Below are positions 56,951 to 64,000 of a stretch of DNA of 64,000 bases, one piece after another. This DNA comes from Candidozyma auris (Eukaryota > Ascomycota > Pichiomycetes > Serinales > Metschnikowiaceae). Positions within the stretch are counted from its first letter, which is position 1; each line of letters starts with the position of its first letter. The translations under genes and the position numbers were made by a program. The notes below the pieces were generated by a model. The model was not told the DNA's origin. It did no database searches and was given only the letters and a program-made list of their open reading frames with translations. The stretch spans positions 1,054,001-1,118,000 of the forward strand of contig NC_072812.1 of the NCBI RefSeq assembly GCF_003013715.1. Direction: 5' to 3'.

Positions 56951-58654
56951 TTAGAAAACCCAATCCATAATTCTCTTTCTAAGACTCTTCGCCTCCTCAT
57001 TACTGGCCTCCAAGGCAGCGTAGAATTCATATTCGTGTTCCTCAATAGCTTCGAGACCAGTTTGGAGGTCAGCGTCCTCAGGCTTGATGTACTTTGGTCT
57101 TTTGAGAACTTTGTACGCAATGTAAACAGCAATGGCAACGAAAATCATGACATAACTGAACAAGAAGTTGTCCACGGCCCAGTGGCCTGGGATAAAGACT
57201 TCGTAACCCTTGATGATGATGATAATCCACAAAAAGACGCAAGCGAAAATCGCAGTGTACGGCTGGTACCACGATCTATAAGTGAAATTATTCCTGTCAA
57301 TACCCTGGACCTTCACCGCTCTGTAGAAGTGCAAGTACGTGATGCTCATGAATCCATAGTTAAGCAACTGAGCACCAGTACACAAGTTCACCATGTAGTT
57401 CAAGGCATTCTCTCCCGATTTACCCAACTGCATCAAAGACAAGAGAGAGAAACAGGCCGACACGGCAACACAGTAGATTGGCACACCACTCTTTGTACAA
57501 TACCTAAAGAACTTTGGCACGTAGCCCTTCTTGGAAAGAGCATAGAGGGCTCTGGAAGAACAGTAGGTATACGAGTTACCAGCAGAGAAAGCAGACGACA
57601 AAATCACAGCATTGACAATGTGAGGAAGCACCTGAATCTTCAAGTTTTGCATGGCAACCACGTAAGGAGAAGAAGCAGCGTTGGCATTGTCACCCTGAAC
57701 AATACTCAAATATTTGGGGTCGTTGTAAGCAAGTAAGATGGTCACCGAGAGCGCACCACCAATGAAGAAAATCACCAAACGGTATAACACTGTCTTGAAA
57801 GCGGATGCCATATTCCTTCTTGGGTTCTTAGCTTCACCAGCAGTCATACTGAGGTACTCAGAAGAAACAACAACGAAGTTGGCAGAAATGATACCTTGCA
57901 AGAAACCTCTGAGACGAGCAAGAGGGCCGGTGCCAATGTACTCAGCAATGGGACCACCGGCGGCATGCCAATTTCTGAAGCCAAAAGCATCTTTCTCTGG
58001 ATTACCACCGCACATGGTGATGAGGGTGAAAAACAAAAGACCAATACACAAAATCAATTTGGCCAAGGACAACCAGAACTCGGCCTCACCGTAAAGCTTG
58101 ACTGCGAAAATGTTGATGGCACAATAAATGACAATCTGAATCACCAACGTGATGGCAGGACTGTAGTCGTCTCTCCAAAAATGAATCATTCCGTTGACAG
58201 CAGTAATTTCAAACGGGATATACAAACTCTGCATCAACCAGAAATTCACCGACGCTGCACACTCGTACGCTGGGTCCACCACACGGCCCGCCATGGTCAA
58301 GAAGGGCGAGTCCAAGGGCAAATAACACACCATTTCACCGACAGACACCGTCAAACACAAAATCACAAACGTCCAGAAACAATAGGCCAAGAGAAGACCC
58401 AAGGGTCCCGACTGCACCAAACCAGACGAACCAATCGTGATGAAAAGACCGGTACCAATCGACCCACCAATGGCAATAAGGTTGATGTGTCTTTGTTCAA
58501 GCGATCTGTGGGTGTGATGGAGCTTCTCCTCCTCCTTGTTGGAGGACTGGCTCAACGACACCTGCGTGGAGCTGTCGTTGTTGTAGTTCTCATTTGTCTT
58601 CAAGTGAGCCTCTGCGGAAGCACCTTGGAGCTCTTTCTCAGCGTCTCTAGACAT
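56951..58654 (-). CDS. Amino-acid permease (YAT family)
   Basis: A 567-residue, 12-segment permease of the fungal amino-acid transporter family in the plasma membrane. The hallmark is HHTHRSLEQRHINLIAIGG followed by SIGTGLFITIGSSGLVQSGP in TM1. Other conserved pieces are GEMVCYLPLDSPFLTMAGR, ITAGEAKNPRRN-like (MTAGEAKNPRRNMASAFKTV), SSRALYALSKKGYVPKFF and GVPIYCV. The hydrophilic tail (EEHEYEFYAALEASNEE) is acidic. The LDSPF.T..GR.VDPA segment resembles broad-range permeases; substrate is not assigned. A TATAAAA on the minus strand (58709-58715) lies 55 bp upstream. Codon bias is strong, suggesting high expression. Confidence 0.92.
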   Translation of the reverse strand: MSRDAEKELQGASAEAHLKTNENYNNDSSTQVSLSQSSNKEEEKLHHTHRSLEQRHINLIAIGGSIGTGLFITIGSSGLVQSGPLGLLLAYCFWTFVILCLTVSVGEMVCYLPLDSPFLTMAGRVVDPAYECAASVNFWLMQSLYIPFEITAVNGMIHFWRDDYSPAITLVIQIVIYCAINIFAVKLYGEAEFWLSLAKLILCIGLLFFTLITMCGGNPEKDAFGFRNWHAAGGPIAEYIGTGPLARLRGFLQGIISANFVVVSSEYLSMTAGEAKNPRRNMASAFKTVLYRLVIFFIGGALSVTILLAYNDPKYLSIVQGDNANAASSPYVVAMQNLKIQVLPHIVNAVILSSAFSAGNSYTYCSSRALYALSKKGYVPKFFRYCTKSGVPIYCVAVSACFSLLSLMQLGKSGENALNYMVNLCTGAQLLNYGFMSITYLHFYRAVKVQGIDRNNFTYRSWYQPYTAIFACVFLWIIIIIKGYEVFIPGHWAVDNFLFSYVMIFVAIAVYIAYKVLKRPKYIKPEDADLQTGLEAIEEHEYEFYAALEASNEEAKSLRKRIMDWVF

Positions 58655-59957
58655 GATGAGTTAGGAAAGAACCAAAATAGAAAGTAAATTTTCTGGGGAT
58701 TCGCTTTGTTTTATAGGCGATGATTTCTCCGTGGCAGATGCAAAATTGGCAACCTTGCGTGAAGTAATAAAACCTAAATTCAATAACGTTTCTGCCGAAA
58801 AGAAACGTAAGGTTTTTGAGGACCCTGAAGGAACCGAAGGAATAAAAGGCAATAAAAAAAAAATTAAAAAATTAAGGTAAAACTTAAAGTTAAAGCCTAC
58901 TTCGTCTGTTAGGGTATCTTGACAAAAAGATGGCTCGATTAAGTCGAGGTGAGGAATCTGCGTGGGGCTAGTGAAGCAGAAATTTGGGGTGGGAAAAAGC
59001 TTCGGCGGGAGAGATTTCTACTATATAAAGGGCTTCACCTCTAGAAGGATGTTAATACACATGAATGGTAAAATGGCGGTGGACACAGGCGTCCAAGCGC
59101 AGGCTTTATGCACTAATGGAAGGGAAATGGGACTTGCCGTGGCGCCAGACACACTTTAGCACTGTTACATCATCTCGCAGAATGGGCCACTAGCATCGAA
59201 TTCCGGCACAAGTGACTGGGGCAACACATCAAACAAGTCATCGCGGATGAGAGGGCCCCTAGAGGGTCTTATGCAGAATTCTGGTCCATCTCCGCAGTCT
59301 GTTTGGAACAATAAACTCGCCTCGAGAGGGGTGGACGGCAATGCCAAAAGCAACTTGTTTAACGAATCCAGTCTCCCCACTTAAGCATGGTGGGCCCGTC
59401 GCAGTACGTCAGAGATCTTGCGATCGGAAAAAAAGAAAGTGAAAAAAAAGAAAGAAAGTGTGATGTGAACAATGTCTTCCTTGCTGCAGGTCCCCTAGGC
59501 CTAAAGCGGCCATTTCCACCTTCATTTTCTATGAGGCACTGGGCCCACTTCCGTCTTGGCGCGGCAATGTGAGCACTTCGGCCGGAATATCATTTTTTTT
59601 TTTTTCTTCCTAGTTTTATTTTGTTTCGTCACATATGCTCCTTCACACAAAAAAGCGTACTGCATCGTGTCGCTGGCAAAACAATTCAAAGGCATTTCCA
59701 ACCTCATCCCAACGTTTGGCCAAGTTCTATTTTCGGTTTTTGATGTCGTCAATTACTTGATCATTCGCTAGGTTTCCCTCCACTAACGGCGGGCTGGCCC
59801 CCCCGCCTTGCCCTTGGCCTGCCTCGGGCCGCCTTTTTGTGTTCGGCAAGCGCCCGAGGCTGAGGGTCTCGTGACCTAAAATGTAGTTGCTCCATCCCGA
59901 AGGCCCGTTTGAGGCCTGGTGCAGTTCCGCCGTCGCTGCACATACACACACTTTCTT
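58655..59957. other. Intergenic between the permease and NUP192
   Basis: A 1.3-kb stretch acting as permease promoter and NUP192 3' flank. It has a minus-strand TATAAAA (58709-58715), a plus-strand TATATAAAG (59020) without a credible gene behind it, a T tract at 59591-59604 and a GC-rich patch at 59790-59850. No gene or RNA is supported. Confidence 0.5.
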
Positions 59958-62900
59958 TCATCCATGATGTGCTGCACCATCAACAAGGGTATTTACGAGC
60001 ACAAATAATTTCGCCAACTGCCGAAGCCCCTCCAGAGAGAGCCGATCGTTCTCCTCGTAATTTTTCAATTCTCCTTTATCCATGAGCTCATCTCTCTTCA
60101 TCACACCGACAACGAGTCCTCTGAAGTGTTGCATCAACTCTTTAGCCTGCATGAGACCTGGTTGGAACGATGGGCCCATGGCGGATATCACTGTAGCTAC
60201 CAATTGAAAAGCGGGAACGAGCAATTCATAGTACGAGATTGTTTGCAACTTCTCCTCCTCGCGTTTCGTTGTTTTGTCTACGAGCGACACGGGTAGATCC
60301 AAAGTCAATGTAATCAGTGCAGTAGCTCTCTCATCCTTGCCGTTTACCGCCGTTCCGATACGCGTGGCACTGGCATGTTCCAAAGAGGAATTTGGTCCGG
60401 CTTCAATGTGGAGGTCTAAACCCAAATCGGAGTCAACATTAAGAAACCTTAATTGCCGGATGATGGAGAAAATCTCATTCTGGAAAAGCTGTGAAGCTCC
60501 ATCCCTAGATTGAGCTATGCGGATTAAGAGGTAGAGCGTTGCTTTGAAAGCCGTAAGCTCGTATAGTAAAGTGTCAACGCTTATTCCTGACTCCGCACTT
60601 TTCTCACAAGCCTCAAAGAGTTCCCCGGTGCGTTTGAGCAGCCGGGCGTAAAGTGACAAAGAGTTGTTCTCCACAATAGCATTTAAAATAGAAGTCAGTC
60701 TCTCTAACATTGATGAGTTTATAAGGGTCTCCATCAAAATGATTGACGTAATGCGAGGAGCTCCCTCTGAGTAAATGGAATCATTGCAAATAACATCAAT
60801 AAATTTTTTGTCCACCGATCGAAGAACTGATAAAATCTCTTGTAGCAAAATCCCAGAAGCTGTTGTACGTTGAGTGAACTTGTTGAGTAGAACATATAAA
60901 TCTGATCTCAACGCTGGTGTCGAGTTGCTGCATAGCACTCCGTTGACGCAAGTTTTAAAAAGCGGAAGTAGTTTCTGCAAGTGCATCTCACTGCCATTCC
61001 TCAGTGCTTCAGGTGTTGTTGTTGCTTTCTTGATCGAATCCTCCTCATACATGTCGAATAGGAGCATGCATAACGATATGAGTTCTTCAGCAAACATAAT
61101 GTCCCTCTCGTAATATTCGTTGTTGATTTTTGGAAGGATATACTGGAAAACTTTGAGAATAAAGTCGGCTCGATCAATTACCCCGTCACTGCTTAAAACC
61201 TGAATAATTTGAACCCATGATTGTAAACATCGCAAATGATGTCCCTTAAGCTCATCCACGACAAAAATCTTTTGGAAGAGCTCATCAATCCTAGTAACTT
61301 CACCCATGGTCTCCACGGCAAAGTTTGACTTATCATCATCTGTCTGAAGCCTCTGGTATGCTGTCTGGCAACGTACACTAGCCAATCTGCTCAACAATCT
61401 CTCGCCTTCATTCTTCATCTGACGCTCTTGCTTCAACTCTTGAATCAAAAATGCAAGATTGTATCTCTGTTCAAACTCCAACAATTTGTGGGACTCAAAG
61501 TTATAAAATTGATAATTGAGAACGTCCAAAAAGTTGAGAATTTTCGGCGTTCCATTGAATACTTCGGTGTCGTTGAGAAGAAGTCTAACATACTCTTCCT
61601 TTCTAATGACGGATTTGATGTCGTGAACTTCTAATGATAAATACTGTAGGGCCATGGTCCTATACTTGATGAATTCAAAGAATGTCTCGAGACATAAGTC
61701 GTCTTCCACAAAGAGATTTGGCGTTCCGTCCTGTAAGTTACCTTGAAACTTCTTGTCGTGCCACACCGTAGAGTCGTCTATTTTTGGTTGGGCATCGAGT
61801 AATTTTGCAGACAAATCGTGTTCTCTAATGTGTTGCAACGTAATACTCGATATCAAAGGGTTCCTGCTCAATCTGACCAAAATCTGCATGATCATTGAGG
61901 ATAATTTTGAGGGGCCAAGCCCAATGCGAGTAACATATCCTTGGCTATAATCAATATCATGAATCAAGTCAACGGTAGATTTGAGCAAGATGATCAAGCT
62001 GTTCAAAAGAGAAAGATCGTTTACGTCTGCATTGAGCTTGAGGCTGCCATCGCGGGTTTCGAATCCTAACAAGAAATGAGCAACCGTGATATCATCAGTC
62101 TCTGGCAAATTCGAAATTAAGAATTCCAAGATGGCATACTTTACCTGCAATGAATCCGTAATAGACTCCATTTGTTGCACAAAAGCGTAACGTATTCTGA
62201 CAGATTCGTCAACATTCTCGAAGATGCTCAAGAGCCTAGTGTTGCGCAAAGAGAGATTCTTCGATAAAGAACTCTCCTTGCTGAAGACTTGCGATTTTGA
62301 AAGTTTCCGCAAGATTTTAATTGCTGTCTCGGCAATCGACAGTTCATCCGAGCCCACGTACAAGGCAAGATGCGCCACACTCAATATATTGAAAGACAAC
62401 AATTCGTAGAAATCGTTCACTCCATGCGTGCCCAAGTCTGTAGGATAGTACACGTTTTCATGGGTGGCCTTTGGTGCAGAGAGCACTAGACTTAAACTAG
62501 TACTATATCCAATTGGCTTTTTTGCATCCGACAGCGCGTATACGTCTGAATTTTTTAGAAGGGGAAGAAGGCGATGAATATAGACATCCTGAAGCTTCAA
62601 AATACTATCCACGATATTCAAAGCTGTTCCAACTAAAGATTGCAAGCTGGCGTTCCCGCGAAGAGCGTCTGTTCCTAAGTTCACAATTGAAAATAAGACT
62701 GTGGAGGGCTTGTCCTCGAAGAGGTAATTCAAGGCAGCTAACGAATGGTGAAGTCTGACAAAGGTTTGGAAGGAAAGCGCAATGTCTTCTCCATTCGCAA
62801 GTTTTGCAGAAACGAAGAGTTCATCTGCAGAGGCAGTCTCGGTAAAAATATGGGGAGCTTTATCTACCAAAAACTCCCAGTCTACCTCTGCCAACACCTT

Positions 62901-64000
62901 TGCGACTATGCTGAGGGTAGTGCTTTGTAAGCTAATTTTAAATTTGTCGTCTTCTAGATCAGGCGTATGCGTGAAGACTTCAAGTAGGAGATACTCCAAA
63001 TATGGCCAAACACCGATCTGATTACTGAATCTATAATTTGACCCGAGATTGGATGGATATGGAAGATCCATACACTCGAAACCGTATTTGGTATTTCCTG
63101 TAGGCTCGAGAAGCTGACTAAGCAATTGGACAAAGTTGGAAACCTCGGAAATCTTCGTGAATGTTAATTGGAAGCCCTGCTTCATTGGTATACCCCTGAA
63201 GCAAGTCTTAAGCTTCTGTAGCTCGGATTTAATAGAGTCAGAGAGGGCTGCCTGCAGTGAAGTTCCTCCAATATATCTTTGCCTATCCGATGAACTCTCA
63301 GTATCGTGAAGAGCATGACAGATCCAGCGATCAACAGTATCCCAGATTCGAGCTCTTATACTGGAATCTTCGGTATTGGCAAACTCCTTCAAGCAGTGCA
63401 TAATCAAATTTATGAGAACCGTTCTATTCTCGTCACTCAATTCCACAGGCATCGAGCTTCTCGTTTGATTGAGTGATCCTTTGGCGCTGGTTACCAAGTT
63501 GTCAAATTTGAGAAACGAAACAAGAATAGGATGAAACAGATCAAATGCCGTCCTCCTTAAGCTTTTTGAAGCTGATGATTCGTCTCCAACATTTCTTATC
63601 AACTGAGAAATGAGCATGATGAAACCTGCAATGAATACCACGGAGTCTTCCGAAAGCAGGATTGGGTCATAAGCATCACCCTCCGCAGCCCTCTTGATAT
63701 GACTGCTAGAAAAAAGAAATTCCTGTTTGTGTTGTTCCATTCTTGACCTGGAACTTAAGTCCAGTTCCAAATTTTCCATGAGAGCATTAATGTAGTATGT
63801 CAATGAGCTGATGATCGAATCAAGGGAAACATGCAGATAGTCATTTTTTCTGAATGTGTTAGCGTTGACAAGAATATCCCACACCCGAAAGCTCGACATG
63901 GGCCCATCAGAAGTCAATCCACCCAAAAGAAAGCAGAATGTTGCCGTGATGAGTGGCAGAGTATTCTTGGATATACCCCAGTCGATAAAACCTGCAACAT
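59958..64000 (-). CDS. NUP192: Scaffold nucleoporin Nup192 (Nup205), 5' end cut by the window
   Basis: Nup192 is an inner-ring scaffold of the nuclear pore. The minus-strand frame is open to the window edge, so the N-terminus (probably 300 or more residues) is missing; 1322 residues follow the first in-window TTG, plus about 24 more before the edge. It is all-helical with repeating hydrophobic helices. LSEDSVVFIAGFIMLISQLI and the segment MDLPYPSNLGSNYRFSNQIG, then VWPYLEYLLLEVF, match the conserved Nup192/Nup205 patterns. It continues NVDESVRIRYAFVQQMES and ends HFRGLVVGVMKRDEL. I prefer NUP192 over NUP188 because the last 60 residues lack the Nup188 C-terminal pattern. The family is certain; the paralogue is likely. 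Confidence 0.82.
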   Translation of the reverse strand, partial: VAGFIDWGISKNTLPLITATFCFLLGGLTSDGPMSSFRVWDILVNANTFRKNDYLHVSLDSIISSLTYYINALMENLELDLSSRSRMEQHKQEFLFSSSHIKRAAEGDAYDPILLSEDSVVFIAGFIMLISQLIRNVGDESSASKSLRRTAFDLFHPILVSFLKFDNLVTSAKGSLNQTRSSMPVELSDENRTVLINLIMHCLKEFANTEDSSIRARIWDTVDRWICHALHDTESSSDRQRYIGGTSLQAALSDSIKSELQKLKTCFRGIPMKQGFQLTFTKISEVSNFVQLLSQLLEPTGNTKYGFECMDLPYPSNLGSNYRFSNQIGVWPYLEYLLLEVFTHTPDLEDDKFKISLQSTTLSIVAKVLAEVDWEFLVDKAPHIFTETASADELFVSAKLANGEDIALSFQTFVRLHHSLAALNYLFEDKPSTVLFSIVNLGTDALRGNASLQSLVGTALNIVDSILKLQDVYIHRLLPLLKNSDVYALSDAKKPIGYSTSLSLVLSAPKATHENVYYPTDLGTHGVNDFYELLSFNILSVAHLALYVGSDELSIAETAIKILRKLSKSQVFSKESSLSKNLSLRNTRLLSIFENVDESVRIRYAFVQQMESITDSLQVKYAILEFLISNLPETDDITVAHFLLGFETRDGSLKLNADVNDLSLLNSLIILLKSTVDLIHDIDYSQGYVTRIGLGPSKLSSMIMQILVRLSRNPLISSITLQHIREHDLSAKLLDAQPKIDDSTVWHDKKFQGNLQDGTPNLFVEDDLCLETFFEFIKYRTMALQYLSLEVHDIKSVIRKEEYVRLLLNDTEVFNGTPKILNFLDVLNYQFYNFESHKLLEFEQRYNLAFLIQELKQERQMKNEGERLLSRLASVRCQTAYQRLQTDDDKSNFAVETMGEVTRIDELFQKIFVVDELKGHHLRCLQSWVQIIQVLSSDGVIDRADFILKVFQYILPKINNEYYERDIMFAEELISLCMLLFDMYEEDSIKKATTTPEALRNGSEMHLQKLLPLFKTCVNGVLCSNSTPALRSDLYVLLNKFTQRTTASGILLQEILSVLRSVDKKFIDVICNDSIYSEGAPRITSIILMETLINSSMLERLTSILNAIVENNSLSLYARLLKRTGELFEACEKSAESGISVDTLLYELTAFKATLYLLIRIAQSRDGASQLFQNEIFSIIRQLRFLNVDSDLGLDLHIEAGPNSSLEHASATRIGTAVNGKDERATALITLTLDLPVSLVDKTTKREEEKLQTISYYELLVPAFQLVATVISAMGPSFQPGLMQAKELMQHFRGLVVGVMKRDELMDKGELKNYEENDRLSLEGLRQLAKLFVLVNTLVDGAAHHG

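Noticed and set aside
57896..58687. 263-codon plus-strand frame (also 56933-57736)
   Set aside because: Both are antisense shadows of the highly codon-biased amino-acid permease.
59010..59159. TATATAAAG with a 65-codon plus-strand frame behind it
   Set aside because: The short frame has no features and the TATA lies in the permease promoter region; not enough evidence for a gene.

Overview
This window is nuclear DNA of a budding yeast. It has compact intron-poor genes, rare short introns with GTATGT donors and TACTAAC branch points, and a fungal tRNA-Ser(AGA). CTG appears to be read as serine: three in-frame CTG codons, two in NOT4 and one in RAT1, fall where related proteins have Ser. That places the organism in the CUG-Ser clade. 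The moderate GC content would suit a Metschnikowiaceae-type species such as Clavispora or the Candida haemulonii/auris group, but I cannot name the species. Leucines encoded by CTG in a standard-code translation should be read as Ser, and several long ORFs only begin at GTG or TTG, so I moved those starts to the first ATG.

Layout. 0-6.5 kb: probable Apc15/Mnd2, YVH1, an MFS sugar transporter with a GC-box repeat in its promoter, HNT3 and PKR1. 6.7-15 kb: NOT4 with one intron, an unrecognised 735-aa protein and ISM1. 15-20.3 kb: CIT1 with two introns, then EXO5. 20.3-28.5 kb: a Ser/Pro/Asn-rich protein, a 2.1-kb poly(dT)-rich and hairpin-containing intergenic region, and two unrecognised genes (one cytosolic-looking, one membrane). 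28.7-37.7 kb: a zinc alcohol dehydrogenase, tRNA-Ser(AGA) and two tandem paralogous MFS sugar porters separated by 2.4 kb. 38-50 kb: RAT1, a lipid-kinase-like protein, a Qdr/Dtr-type MFS exporter and MLP1. 50-64 kb: a stand-alone eL40 gene without ubiquitin, an ESL1/ESL2 PIN-domain protein, an amino-acid permease and the 3' part of NUP192, whose N-terminus lies beyond the window.

Most genes are unrelated housekeeping functions: mRNA decay and transcription termination (NOT4, RAT1, ESL), nuclear pore (MLP1, NUP192), DNA repair (HNT3, EXO5), mitochondria (CIT1, ISM1) and nutrient transport (three sugar porters, one amino-acid permease). No transposon, CRISPR array, virus or gene cluster for a dedicated pathway was seen. 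The most unusual items are the eL40 gene lacking its ubiquitin half and carrying a Tbf1-like palindrome plus CACGTG upstream, the three-hairpin segment near 24.5 kb, the CTAG tetranucleotide shared by two convergent stop codons, and the three 11-bp helically phased GC boxes near 4.1 kb.
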